Positions 44,919-53,840 of a DNA stretch of 64,000 bases are shown one piece after another. The DNA is taken from positions 1-64,000 of the forward strand of contig BEIE01000003.1 of the NCBI GenBank assembly GCA_002898255.1. Reading direction: 5' to 3'. Source of the DNA: a bacterium HR28. Its GTDB lineage: Bacteria > Chloroflexota > Chloroflexia > Thermomicrobiales > Thermomicrobiaceae. The first letter of the stretch is position 1, and every line of letters starts with the position of its first letter. Position numbers and translations under genes: made by a program. Under the pieces are notes generated by a model. The model saw nothing but the letters and a program-made list of their open reading frames with translations, had not been told where the DNA came from and searched no databases.

Positions 44919-47162
44919 TCACGCCGACGGAGCCATGACGCGCACGATCGGGAACTCCTCCAATTGGAACGCTGGCACCATACCCTCGAATCGAGCCAGT
45001 CGTGCGCGCCGTCCCGTCTTCTCGATCCGACAACGCGTCGCGCACCAGGCCAGCGTACCGGCATCGCTATCATTCTCAGGTGCGACCAGTGTGAGTGGGT
45101 TGACGCCTCGGCCTTCGGCATAGCGGCCGAGAGCGGTATGACCCTGCCCGAATGGGATCGCGACGAGGCCTGGTTGACCTGCCGGGTTGACGTACACCGG
45201 AAGCTCGACAGTTGCCTGCGGAGTGATCAGACGGACGACGTCGCCGGTCGAGAGGCCGAGTTCGTCGGCTGTCCGTTGAGCGACCTCCACCCAACTCTGC
45301 CAGACGTTGGTGCTAATCGGTTCCGGCAACGCTTGGAGCCACGGCAAATGCGCGAGCTCTCCGTAGCCGATCGAGGGGAGCGGGTAGGGAACAAGGAGAT
45401 AGGGAAACTGAGCACTGTCCCCAGCGAAAGACGGCTCGCGAGGTTGCACAACGGGAGAGCTCGGCACGGTACCGCTGCCGCGTGACTGCTCGTCCCACCA
45501 TCCACCTTGGGCTTGGAGGGTGACGAGGAATTGCTTGTCGTCCGCTGCCTGGATATTGCCCCTCCCAAGTCGGCGAAGCTGGAGAGCGAGCGTCTTTGTC
45601 GCCTCTTCTTGGGACGCCCAGGGGAGCGGCTGGCCAAGCTGCGTAGCCAGCTGGATGAGAACGTCACCGAAGGCGCGGGCATCGACGAACGGTTGGACGA
45701 CGGGCTGTCGGACGGCAACCGCAGCAAAGCCAGGGCCTGGGTCGGGAACCTCGAGCCCCCACTGTTCCAGCCAGGCTTGGTCGGGTAGCACGATATCCGC
45801 GAGTTGCGTCGTTTCATCCACAAAGGGGGAGAAGCTCACGACGTGCTGAGCCGCGCGCAGGGCTTCCGCGGCACCGGTCGCTGGCGGAAGGGCGTAGACC
45901 GGGTTTGCACGGTAGACGAGAACCGTGCTAATTGCGCCCGACTGGATCTGTTGGAAGAGCTCAGCCCACTGTCTCTGCGTCAAGATTGCGTCGTCCATAA
46001 TGCGGAGTTCGGGCAGCGGTGGCTCCGGATTCAGCAGCAGCCCTCCCGGCTGGTTCAATGAGTCGAGAAGAAGATTGAGACCCAGGGTAGCGACCAGGTT
46101 GAAGAGACCATTCGTCGATGCTGCAGCATTCGTTCCGGCGATGACGACTGCCGGCTCGTGCTCGACCAACGCGTGCGCCAGGTCACGGATCTGTTCCGCG
46201 GTCAGTCCGCTTGTCGTGGCGACCCGCTCAGGGCTGTAGTCGTTGGTTAATCGTGCCTCGTCGAGGCCGAGTGCGGCGAAGTATGGGGCGAATCGATCAC
46301 GCGGCACGGCACCCTCGGTGAGGAGGACGTTGGCAATGGCGAGAGCAATGAGCCCCTCGGTGCCTGGCACGATAGGGAACCATCGGTCAGCGTTGGCTGC
46401 TGTCGCGGAAAGACGCGGCCCCACATGGTAATAGAGGCCACGCTGACCTGGACGTCCCTGCCGAAACTCTCCGTAGGCTCGTGCGAGTTGGACCGGCGCG
46501 ATCCAACCGTGGAGAAACTCGGCGCCGAAGTTCAAAAGGAAGGACGCATTCGCGAGATCTGGGATCGGCAGCGTGCTGACGCCAAAGAGCCGGCGCACAA
46601 CTGAACGCAGCACGACCAGCTCGTCAGGTTCCAAAATGGCGTGCCGTATTCCCGTCACACGCTGGAATGCCGCAATGATTGCCGCCTGCGAGCTGCTCGG
46701 CCGAGTGGTGATGAGAACAGCGCGCTCACCGCCCGCATCGCGAAGGATCTGGGCGACCTCCTGTAGTGCACTGTCCCAACTAATCGGCTGGAACTGCCCA
46801 CTGCCGCGTGTGGCCGCACGCTGTGGTCCGGCGAGGCGATCCGGGTGATAGAGCTCCTGAACGAGCGCCTGAGCGCGCGCGTCGCTCTTACCGAGAACTC
46901 CAGGAAAGTCAGGGTTTCCGTCGACCTTCTTCGCGCGCCCCTCGAATACCCGGACGATGAGGCCGTACCCCCCCTGATCCGGCGGCGCGGCGGTCGCGAA
47001 CCAGGCATCGCGACCGAAAGCCCAATCGTTCGGGGTATAGACCGGCTGTGCAATCTTGAATTCGGTTTCCGGCACACCGTCCCCAATGCGCCCACAGCCA
47101 GCGAAAAGGACGGCGCCCGTCGCGGAAGTTGCTGCGACCTTTAGGAAATCTCGTCGCCGCAT
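44919..47162 (-). CDS. actB1: ACIII molybdopterin-oxidoreductase-like subunit ActB1
   Basis: The 747-residue protein begins with a Tat-type signal (RRRDFLKVAATSATGAVLF) and a lipobox-like FAGC. The body has the fold pattern of molybdopterin oxidoreductases (WDSALQEVAQIL, FSPFVDETTQLADIVLPDQAWLEQWG). The N-terminal Fe-S cysteines are missing and no molybdenum ligand is evident, as in ActB1 of alternative complex III, which lacks Mo. It functions structurally in the extracytoplasmic arm. The ATG at 47162 has a GGAGAAGG site. It is split from ActB2 here. Confidence 0.85.
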   Translation of the reverse strand: MRRRDFLKVAATSATGAVLFAGCGRIGDGVPETEFKIAQPVYTPNDWAFGRDAWFATAAPPDQGGYGLIVRVFEGRAKKVDGNPDFPGVLGKSDARAQALVQELYHPDRLAGPQRAATRGSGQFQPISWDSALQEVAQILRDAGGERAVLITTRPSSSQAAIIAAFQRVTGIRHAILEPDELVVLRSVVRRLFGVSTLPIPDLANASFLLNFGAEFLHGWIAPVQLARAYGEFRQGRPGQRGLYYHVGPRLSATAANADRWFPIVPGTEGLIALAIANVLLTEGAVPRDRFAPYFAALGLDEARLTNDYSPERVATTSGLTAEQIRDLAHALVEHEPAVVIAGTNAAASTNGLFNLVATLGLNLLLDSLNQPGGLLLNPEPPLPELRIMDDAILTQRQWAELFQQIQSGAISTVLVYRANPVYALPPATGAAEALRAAQHVVSFSPFVDETTQLADIVLPDQAWLEQWGLEVPDPGPGFAAVAVRQPVVQPFVDARAFGDVLIQLATQLGQPLPWASQEEATKTLALQLRRLGRGNIQAADDKQFLVTLQAQGGWWDEQSRGSGTVPSSPVVQPREPSFAGDSAQFPYLLVPYPLPSIGYGELAHLPWLQALPEPISTNVWQSWVEVAQRTADELGLSTGDVVRLITPQATVELPVYVNPAGQPGLVAIPFGQGHTALGRYAEGRGVNPLTLVAPENDSDAGTLAWCATRCRIEKTGRRARLARFEGMVPAFQLEEFPIVRVMAPSA

Positions 47163-47210
47163 GCCCTTCTCCAACGTCTGCCTCCTCACACCGAGACAGT
47201 CTATGTCGAA

Positions 47211-47744
47211 CTAGTAATGGCACACCGAACAGTCAGTCCGTGCTCCGTTCTGCTGGTGACACGTAATGCAGTCACCCATGCGGAGGTCACGTACCTGCTT
47301 GACCCCAGGCTTGCCCATGGCACCAACGTCGCCGTGGCACGTCGAGCACTGGAATCCGAAACTGAGATGTACCGAGTGGACGAAGTGGGTGTGGTCAGGA
47401 AGCTGGTGCACCTTGTTCCAGAGGATGGGCTGGTTCTGTTGGAATGCCGCGACGAGCTTTTCGAGTTCAGGGCGTCCTTGGGAGGGAATGATCTTGTGGC
47501 ACTGCATGCAGAGTTCGAGGGCGGGAAGGGTCGCTTGAGCGGAGGTCGTTGCGTTGCGGTGGCAATAGGTACAGTCCAGTCCAATTGCTTGAACGTGGAC
47601 TTGGTGTGGGAACTGGATCGGCTGTGCCTTGACCGGCTGAGCCGTTGGGGACAGGAAATACGTGCGTGCCAGTACCAGAGCGAGCGGAATCGCCATGACA
47701 ACCAGCACGACCAACACGAACAAGATCAATCGGATGTACCGCAT
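47211..47744 (-). CDS. actA: ACIII pentaheme cytochrome c subunit ActA
   Basis: The protein has an N-terminal membrane helix (RYIRLILFVLVVLVVMAIPL) and five CxxCH heme motifs: CTYCH, CMQCH, CSTCH, CITCH and CSVCH. This is the pentaheme ActA subunit, which passes electrons from ActB to ActE or to a soluble acceptor outside the membrane. His residues suitable as axial ligands are abundant. ATG 47744 is chosen because it begins the membrane helix and has GGAG eight bases upstream. Confidence 0.88.
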   Translation of the reverse strand: MRYIRLILFVLVVLVVMAIPLALVLARTYFLSPTAQPVKAQPIQFPHQVHVQAIGLDCTYCHRNATTSAQATLPALELCMQCHKIIPSQGRPELEKLVAAFQQNQPILWNKVHQLPDHTHFVHSVHLSFGFQCSTCHGDVGAMGKPGVKQVRDLRMGDCITCHQQNGARTDCSVCHY

Positions 47745-47806
47745 CCTCTCGGCTCCGTTCCTCAACCAAACCCGCCGACAACGCAGGCGATTCGGCACAC
47801 CGTGGC

Positions 47807-48097
47807 TTAGATCCAGCGGTGCGGCCAGATCTCATACAGAACCTGGATCCCGTTGACAATGTTCACGAAAGCGTAGAGCGCGGCAAGAAAGAAGAGCGCG
47901 GCGAGAGCGAAGAGGATGGGACGAATAGCGCCGACCTTTGCTGGGAGATCACGGGTCGAAATCAACGAGGGGATGATGGCGTAGGCTACAAGCATATTCG
48001 CGGCGAACGCGACCACGCAGGCGAGAAAGGCCCAGAACCAGATCAGCGTTTGGCTGATCTGCTGCCATTGCTCTGCCGTCACATTTGCCGGTGTCAT
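47807..48097 (-). CDS. Small membrane protein heading the ACIII operon
   Basis: The 96-residue protein has three hydrophobic helices (LIWFWAFLACVVAFAANMLV, IRPILFALAALFFLAALYAF). No family is recognised. It is the first gene of the ACIII operon, with a GGAGGAGCGGAG ribosome site at ATG 48097. Its position suggests a membrane accessory or assembly factor of ACIII. It is not identical to the known Act subunits. Confidence 0.7.
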   Translation of the reverse strand: MTPANVTAEQWQQISQTLIWFWAFLACVVAFAANMLVAYAIIPSLISTRDLPAKVGAIRPILFALAALFFLAALYAFVNIVNGIQVLYEIWPHRWI

Positions 48098-48242
48098 CTC
48101 CGCTCCTCCACGTCGCCCGAGCGGGGAGCTCGGCCTGTCCCTTCCCTCCAAAGACCACAGCGGATCTTTGTGGCGCGAGTATCCACCGTGGTCTTGCCGT
48201 CGTCGAGGCGCCGCATCTGTGAGCGCCTTCACAACCACACGT

Positions 48243-48271
48243 AGGATGCTCAGCAAGGCATCCTGTGTCAA
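48243..48271 (-). promoter_or_regulatory. ACIII operon promoter region with dyad
   Basis: On the minus strand a consensus TTGACA (48271-48266) is followed after 17 bases by CATCCT, a poor -10. The spacer and -10 contain the inverted repeat AGGATGC-N8-GCATCCT (48243-48264). A weak promoter with an operator over it is plausible for a regulated respiratory operon. The divergent gene at 48320 begins on the other side. Confidence 0.35.
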
Positions 48272-48319
48272 GGGTGAAGTGTGTGTTTGTGCAGTGCAAG
48301 GTGTGAGGGGAAAAGTTCG

Positions 48320-48700
48320 ATGCGCATTCCGTCGCAATCCTACGTCTCCCTTTGCCAGCGTTACCGACGTTGGCTCACCGCCGACCTTCGTCCCGAGCCA
48401 GGTGATTGGGTGGCTCCGAAAGATGGTCATCCCGACACGGTTCGACTGGTGATGGCGCCGACCGAGTCAATCCCTGAGCAGGAAGTTCTGGTTCCCAAGT
48501 TGGAGCGGCTGCTGGCCCAACTCGCGCAGGAGTGCGCCTCATTTGTCCTCGACTATTCGGCCGGCGAGTTCGCCTGTGTGGCGTTCGACGAGCATGGACG
48601 GACGCTTGCCAACGTGGTCGCTCCCGAACCCTCCAGTGCTGTCGCTCAAGCGTTGGTTTTCATCCGAGCAGAACGATCAGCGCATGAGCGCGGATCGTAG
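48320..48700 (+). CDS. Hypothetical protein divergent from the ACIII operon
   Basis: The 126-residue protein starts with MRIPSQSYVSLCQRYRRWL at ATG 48320 behind GAGGGG. LERLLAQLAQECASFVLDYS and VAFDEHGRTLANVVAPE look like folded elements. No family is recognised. Its end shares a hairpin with the convergent winged-helix gene. Confidence 0.6.
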   Translation: MRIPSQSYVSLCQRYRRWLTADLRPEPGDWVAPKDGHPDTVRLVMAPTESIPEQEVLVPKLERLLAQLAQECASFVLDYSAGEFACVAFDEHGRTLANVVAPEPSSAVAQALVFIRAERSAHERGS

Positions 48701-48719
48701 AGACGTGTATGGTCACGGC

Positions 48720-48753
48720 CACCGCGTTGACATCCGTTAGGGTCAACGCGGTG
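48720..48753. terminator. Bidirectional hairpin containing a stop codon
   Basis: CACCGCGTTGAC (48720-48731) pairs with GTCAACGCGGTG (48742-48753) in a perfect 12-bp stem with a ten-base loop. The stop codon of the convergent minus-strand gene (48745-48743) lies in the stem. Neither strand has a T-run. It separates two convergent transcripts. Confidence 0.65.
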
Positions 48754-50683
48754 TGCTGTGTTCGTTGGCCCCGGTCGACCAGTCGAGCACGAAACCAGCG
48801 CGACGAAGGAGCGATACGAGCCGAGCTCGGTGCCGTGCCTCAAAGTCGACGACGAGCAAATCGAATTGACCGAGCGGGGCGACGTGCCACCGTGCGGCCT
48901 CTAAGGCTGCGCGAGCACGCTCGCGGTCCTCGCTGCTGCTGAAACGGAGGTGAAGTGCCGCACGAGCTAACGCCGGTCGGCTCTGTGCGAACCAGGTGAG
49001 GAGGGTGTCTCGCCAAACCGATGGCAGTGGGCGACCGTATGCTGCCTCGAGCGTGCGCAGCACCACATGGCCGAGCTCCTCGGGTGCTCGCGGCGCTGAC
49101 TCACTCCGGACTGCCGCAACGACGTAGCGAGCGACCGACTGCGGGGTTACCTGCCAGCCGGGTTCTCGCTCTGTTTGGCGTAGGTCGCCAAGACGCAGAA
49201 GAAGCCAAGCGAGTTCCGGGGTGAGTGCCGCCAGTTCAATTGGCGGACAACCCTTGGCACTGAGGTTTGCGGTGACGGAATGTGCCGGAGGGTCAGTTCG
49301 GAGTCCGAGGAGCCAAGCGCCCCACGGCGTTACGCGAATGGCGAGTGTACCCGCCGTCGTCTGGCCGCGCGCAAGAACCCCCACCCAATCGAGCTCGCGC
49401 GCGAGGCGCTCGTGACGATATTCGGGCTTACCGGACAGCGGGCGATGACCGACGATCGCTGCCCACTCATACCAGGTATCGATTGCAAGGGAGCGAAGCG
49501 TCCTGAGAATGCGGTCTGCTTCGGCACGCTGTCCTGGATCCAACGTGAAGCGCCAGGCGCGGAGCAGTCGCCGTCCCTGTTCAGGGAACGAAAGTCGGAG
49601 CCAACTCGCATGTCGCGCCCGGTCGACCGTTCCCTCAGACCCAACCAGACCGAGTACGCGAACGATGCGCTGGAGAAACTCGACATATAAGGCTTGTTCG
49701 CTGGGCTCGTGCCGGAACCAGCGATGAGTGGCCGCTCGAGCACTGTCATCCTTGGTACTGGAGCCAGCTGAACCTGCTGCGCCGCTCTCCCGATGAACGC
49801 GTGCCAGGAGCGAAAGGAGATCGAGAAGAGTCACTATTGGCAGCCAGTGTGTCATCGACTCGGCAAGATCGATCGGCTGCGGGTGGGTGGGCCCGACGCG
49901 GACGCTGGTCAGTAATGACGGAAGGAGCAAAGAGAGTCGCCCACTTTCCTCTGTGCGCCAGACAAGTCCCCAACGAGCTAGTTCCGCGATGGTCCGCCGT
50001 AGTTCGCCGAATGACCAGTGTGGCTCGGCGAGCAGGACGGCGACGGGGAGCGGTCGCTGGTCACTGCTCAGACGGTCGAGAAGTTGCTGTGCACGCGGAG
50101 AGAGCGAGGTGCGGATATCGCGTTGTAGTGCAGGATCTGCGAGTCGCGTGGTGAGATAGGTGACAGCCTCCTCGCGAGTCGTCACGGTCGGCAGAACCCG
50201 CATCCCGTATCGTTCGGCAAGCTCCAAGAGTTCGTGGTCAGTGAGCCGGTCCAAGAGTTCACTGATACCGGCCTCGACGGAAAGTGGGTCGTCGCGTTCC
50301 TGTTGGAGCCGGGTGGCGAGGCGAGCAAGTTCGGTGGGCAGATAGAGCGTTGGTCCGTCCTCTGTCGATTGGCTCGCCACAATGGCAGCACTGTACAGTT
50401 TGCGAAGAATGGGGAGAACCACGGACTCGTCAGCACCAAGTTCCCTTGCCAAATCGGTAGGGCGGAGCGCGGTACGAAGGCGCGCCAGCAAAGCGACTGT
50501 CTTCCAGGCCAGGGGGCCGATTCGTTCCAGTCCAAGCGCAAGTTGCCAGGGATCGGTCAGCAATGGATAGAGCGAACCAACGAGATCAGATGCCCCACTC
50601 GTATTGGGCAGATCCCAGAATCGGGCCGCGGCAGTCAAGCTCTGCAGTGCGCGCTCGTGCAGGACGACCAGCAAAGGACGCAT
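48743..50683 (-). CDS. Large winged-helix protein, Helicase_C_3/XPB-N-like
   Basis: The 646-residue protein consists of repeated helical and winged-helix segments (LTDHELLELAERYGMRV, FGELRRTIAELARWGLVWRTEESGRLSLLLP). A C-terminal LVVDFEARHRARLVSLLRRAGFVL completes it. This recalls the helicase-associated domain that precedes the XPB/Ssl2-type helicase of actinobacteria and Chloroflexota. No Walker A motif or helicase motif occurs anywhere, so it is a stand-alone version. It may bind DNA or partner a helicase encoded elsewhere. Start is ATG 50683. Confidence 0.55.
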   Translation of the reverse strand: MRPLLVVLHERALQSLTAAARFWDLPNTSGASDLVGSLYPLLTDPWQLALGLERIGPLAWKTVALLARLRTALRPTDLARELGADESVVLPILRKLYSAAIVASQSTEDGPTLYLPTELARLATRLQQERDDPLSVEAGISELLDRLTDHELLELAERYGMRVLPTVTTREEAVTYLTTRLADPALQRDIRTSLSPRAQQLLDRLSSDQRPLPVAVLLAEPHWSFGELRRTIAELARWGLVWRTEESGRLSLLLPSLLTSVRVGPTHPQPIDLAESMTHWLPIVTLLDLLSLLARVHRESGAAGSAGSSTKDDSARAATHRWFRHEPSEQALYVEFLQRIVRVLGLVGSEGTVDRARHASWLRLSFPEQGRRLLRAWRFTLDPGQRAEADRILRTLRSLAIDTWYEWAAIVGHRPLSGKPEYRHERLARELDWVGVLARGQTTAGTLAIRVTPWGAWLLGLRTDPPAHSVTANLSAKGCPPIELAALTPELAWLLLRLGDLRQTEREPGWQVTPQSVARYVVAAVRSESAPRAPEELGHVVLRTLEAAYGRPLPSVWRDTLLTWFAQSRPALARAALHLRFSSSEDRERARAALEAARWHVAPLGQFDLLVVDFEARHRARLVSLLRRAGFVLDWSTGANEHSTPR

Positions 50684-50751
50684 CGAGTCGCTCCGCTCAT
50701 CGTTGTGGTCAAGAGCAACTGTAGGTTGCGGGGGCCGAAGCGGCAAGCTCC

Positions 50752-51756
50752 TCAGTCTTGACCCTCAACTGCAAAGTCGAGCGCTGGGGCCGAGGCTGGG
50801 GCGGCGACCGGGCGACGCCGGAGCTCGACAAGGAGGTGATGGTAGCGGAGGACAAGAATGAGTAGCCCCACCATGGTTCGGAAGCCGAGTCCCAAGGCGC
50901 GGTACGTGACCGCGATGGCAGTTGCTCGTGCAAAGCCGATGCCGACAACGTTGAGTAGGCCGACGAGGCTCAGTTCGCTTGTGCCAAACCCGTTCGGGAT
51001 CGGTAGGAGCAGGTGAGCCAGCATAGTCATGCCATGGACATAGAGGGCTTCGTGGGGGCCGAGACCACGGAGCGTCATGGCATCTGCGAGCAGAAGGAGA
51101 ATCGCCACAGCGATGAGGGAGGAGAAGATGCTTGCGGCGATACCAGGCCCCAGGGCGTGCGGACGGCAAAGCAGAAGCAGCGTCCTGCGTGCGTCCTCTT
51201 CCGCCGGAACGATGCGACGTGTCAGCCGCCGCTTGCCGAGTGCCTGAGTCAAGGCCGAGGCGATGCGTTCACTGCGGATCGCCGCTACAGCGAGGACTGC
51301 AACGAGGACACCTCCGACTGGAACAGTAAACTGCAGGCTCGACTGTGCGGTGAGAGCGATCCCGGTAGCTGCCACGAGAGAGACGGCGATGAGATCGCCA
51401 AGGCCTTGGGCGAGGAGTGGCGGTGTGGTATGTCGCAAGCGGACCTGGCCATCCCCATGTTCTTCGGCGAGACGTGCTGAAAGCAGTGCCCCACCAGGTA
51501 CCGCACTGGCAGCCTGCGCGGCGAGATAGCTCGTGAGGCCATCGAAAAGCCGGATCGGAAGGCGGGCGGCCCGCAGATACCACGCCCAGCGTAATCCCTT
51601 AATCAGCTCGTTGGCCCCGAGCAGTGCCAGCAGCATGAATGCGACGGTGGGCGAAAGGCGGCTGAGTGTGGTCGTGATGACGTCCGGGTCTCTGAATGCC
51701 CAGACCGCACAACCGAAAGCGATAGCGAGCACTAGGAGAACGAGCATTCGGCGCAT
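50752..51756 (-). CDS. Lysylphosphatidylglycerol synthase/flippase-like membrane protein
   Basis: The 334-residue protein matches the LPG_synthase_TM (UPF0104) family with about eight to nine helices. Features include LIKGLRWAWYLRAARLP, QAASAVPGGALLSARL and LLPIPNGFGTSELSLVGLL. No soluble synthase domain is present, so it is a flippase-like or unrelated membrane member. The ATG start is at 51756. Confidence 0.78.
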   Translation of the reverse strand: MRRMLVLLVLAIAFGCAVWAFRDPDVITTTLSRLSPTVAFMLLALLGANELIKGLRWAWYLRAARLPIRLFDGLTSYLAAQAASAVPGGALLSARLAEEHGDGQVRLRHTTPPLLAQGLGDLIAVSLVAATGIALTAQSSLQFTVPVGGVLVAVLAVAAIRSERIASALTQALGKRRLTRRIVPAEEDARRTLLLLCRPHALGPGIAASIFSSLIAVAILLLLADAMTLRGLGPHEALYVHGMTMLAHLLLPIPNGFGTSELSLVGLLNVVGIGFARATAIAVTYRALGLGFRTMVGLLILVLRYHHLLVELRRRPVAAPASAPALDFAVEGQD

Positions 51757-51964
51757 CTAGAACCTCACAGAGACGAGAAATAGCCCGAACTCGGGCGACG
51801 CCCAGCGTGTTGCGTCGTCCGCCCGGGCCGTTGTACGACCGTCCATCTGGTAGGGAAGCCGTTCTTCCGAGTGCCTATGCCCGAGGCGAAGGACTCGGCA
51901 GGAAGTATACGGAGCACCGCCGCGACCGGCAAGCCGCGTGCTCGCTCCTTCACTGTTCAACGTT

Positions 51965-53395
51965 TCACCAGCCACTAGCAACGATCAGCTCGGCAACAAG
52001 ACGACCACGTGTGATCTCGTCTGGCTGCCCGATCCGATCGGGCCACCACTCAAGCCGGGCACGCTCGAAGAGCTGAGCCACGTACCAACGTCCATCAGGG
52101 AGATCGACTCGGAATTCCTCGGTGATGGGCAGGCCAAAGACCTCGCGGCCACCGTGAGCGAGCCAATACGCTTTGAAACCGTGGCTCAGTGAGTGTCCAG
52201 TCTCGTCAAAGTACAGGCGGTCATCGGAATCAGGGAACGGCTCGATTGGCTGCCATGCTTCGAACGGAGCAGGCGCATAGTATCCGATCGGAAGTTCCCG
52301 AACTGTGTTCGCAGCAACGTCGTAGATGAGCACTGCTCGCTCGAAATACTGGACGAAGCGCACTGAGCCATCAATCTGCACCTCGCGGAAGAACTCGCTC
52401 AGCGGCAGCCCATACCGTTGCCAGCCGCCCCCACGTTCCCAGGCCTCGAACAGAAAACGTGGTACGTTGTGACCGGTTTCCGGGAAATGCACATAACGAG
52501 TGGGATCCTGAGGGGGAACAGGATCAAGTGGCGGACGTTCTCCAGGATGGACGGTGACCGTGTCCTCATATCCGGTCGGTGGTGCAGGCAAGGGAGAGGG
52601 AGGATCGCCGACCATCCACAAGAACGTCACCGTGACCCAGTCAGACTGCGTCATGCCCAGTGCTGCGAATGCCCCATCGGCGATGTCCATACCAGCGGGA
52701 CTGGCAACGACCCGCCCCCAGCCGTCCTTGCCACCGTTGTAGCCATCGAAGTACGCCGCCTGTGCTGCCGGGATGCCCTGGGGCAGGCCTTTCCATCGGC
52801 GGACCTCGGGTGGGTTCCAAAAGTCGTCGTCAACATTCCATGGACCCACGTCCCAGACTGGCAGGACGAGCCTTCGTCCACGATATTCCACCAGAACCTG
52901 GAACTCCTGGCCGCCATTACTGGAGAGTGCGCAGCTACAAGGGAGCGTAACAAAAAAGTCGTTTGGCTGTATCACGTGCCCGTTTGCCGTGCGCTCGCCT
53001 ACTAAGCCAAGCCGGTGCGCGTAGATGCGGAATGTCGCCTTGCGCTGTAAGCTCGAACCCAGTCGAGCTTGCCCGCCAGCGGGCGCCAAATAGTCAGCAA
53101 GCGCCCAACCAGTGTAGCTTCCCCACTGGACGTTCCACCATTGATTTCCAGCACTGTCTCGTTGGGGACCAGCGAGAATCTGGACGGTCGTACCTTCCGG
53201 CATGACGACAAGCACTGCATAGTGATAGCCGGGGCCGGAGCGCAGGTTGAGTCCGTCTCCGTTTGTCCCGGCGACGCGAGCTGGCTGGCCGATACTGAGA
53301 AACACCTCGGCACGAGCCCGAACAGGAGGAAGCAGGAGAAGTGCGAGAATGAGCACGAGAGCAACCCTTGAGATCACCCGCGTCCGTTCGCGCAC
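51965..53395 (-). CDS. Secreted SH3 and double-psi-barrel protein with C-terminal repeats
   Basis: The 476-residue protein begins with a signal peptide (VISRVALVLILALLLLPP). A bacterial SH3 domain follows (GLNLRSGPGYHYAVLVVMPEG, WWNVQWGSYTGWALADYL). Next is a double-psi-beta-barrel-like region with VWDVGPWN at about residue 200, as in RlpA/expansin-type folds. The C-terminal third holds two copies of a repeat of the form FPETGHNVPRFLFEAW and YFDETGHSLSHGFKAYW. Each copy is followed by a YGLPLSEFFR or FGLPITEEFR unit. It is probably a cell-wall-associated protein. GTG 53395 has GGAGG eight bases upstream. Confidence 0.78.
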   Translation of the reverse strand: MRERTRVISRVALVLILALLLLPPVRARAEVFLSIGQPARVAGTNGDGLNLRSGPGYHYAVLVVMPEGTTVQILAGPQRDSAGNQWWNVQWGSYTGWALADYLAPAGGQARLGSSLQRKATFRIYAHRLGLVGERTANGHVIQPNDFFVTLPCSCALSSNGGQEFQVLVEYRGRRLVLPVWDVGPWNVDDDFWNPPEVRRWKGLPQGIPAAQAAYFDGYNGGKDGWGRVVASPAGMDIADGAFAALGMTQSDWVTVTFLWMVGDPPSPLPAPPTGYEDTVTVHPGERPPLDPVPPQDPTRYVHFPETGHNVPRFLFEAWERGGGWQRYGLPLSEFFREVQIDGSVRFVQYFERAVLIYDVAANTVRELPIGYYAPAPFEAWQPIEPFPDSDDRLYFDETGHSLSHGFKAYWLAHGGREVFGLPITEEFRVDLPDGRWYVAQLFERARLEWWPDRIGQPDEITRGRLVAELIVASGW

Positions 53396-53441
53396 TGAGC
53401 CCACCTCCGCGTCCGAACGCCTCCATGAGCGGTTGCAGCCA

Positions 53442-53470
53442 ATCTAGCAGACTCGACCGCGGTTGACAAG
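53442..53470 (-). promoter_or_regulatory. Promoter of the SH3 protein gene
   Basis: On the minus strand TTGTCA (53470-53465) and TAGATT (53447-53442) are exactly 17 bases apart. This places transcription start near 53435, about 40 bases upstream of the start codon. Confidence 0.55.
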
Positions 53471-53840
53471 CTGATCGTTGTGATTCGGTGTTCCCCGCAC
53501 CAACGCGTTGCCGCTCCGTGCGATACCGTGTCCGCGGCTGTGCCAATTGGGCAAGTGTCGTCGGTGCATTCTACGCCCCAAGACGAGCGAGTGCGTGCCG
53601 AAGCAGGCGGGGATGCACTCGGGCAACATCTGGCCACGTTACAGTGTGGGCAAGCACCTTACTGCACAGTGGTTTTGCGTGCTCCATGACTCTCGGGTCG
53701 AGACTCGGTCGCGCAGACCGCCATGAGGCGCGGAGTGACTACTGGCGCGCGACAGCTCGTTTGGTGTTCGTTACGGTATTGCGATGAGAGCTCGGGCTAC
53801 AATCGGGAGCGTGTCAGGTACTGGGGAGCAGGGGGTATCC
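53471..53840. other. Spacer between the SH3 gene promoter and the transketolase genes
   Basis: About 370 bases with no supported gene. Several short frames exist on both strands without good ribosome sites. A TACAAT near 53799 may be a -10 element for the transketolase genes, but no -35 was found at the right distance. Confidence 0.35.

Noticed and set aside
53480-53689. Short frames between the SH3 gene and transketolase
   Set aside because: Overlapping frames on both strands with no protein-like pattern.
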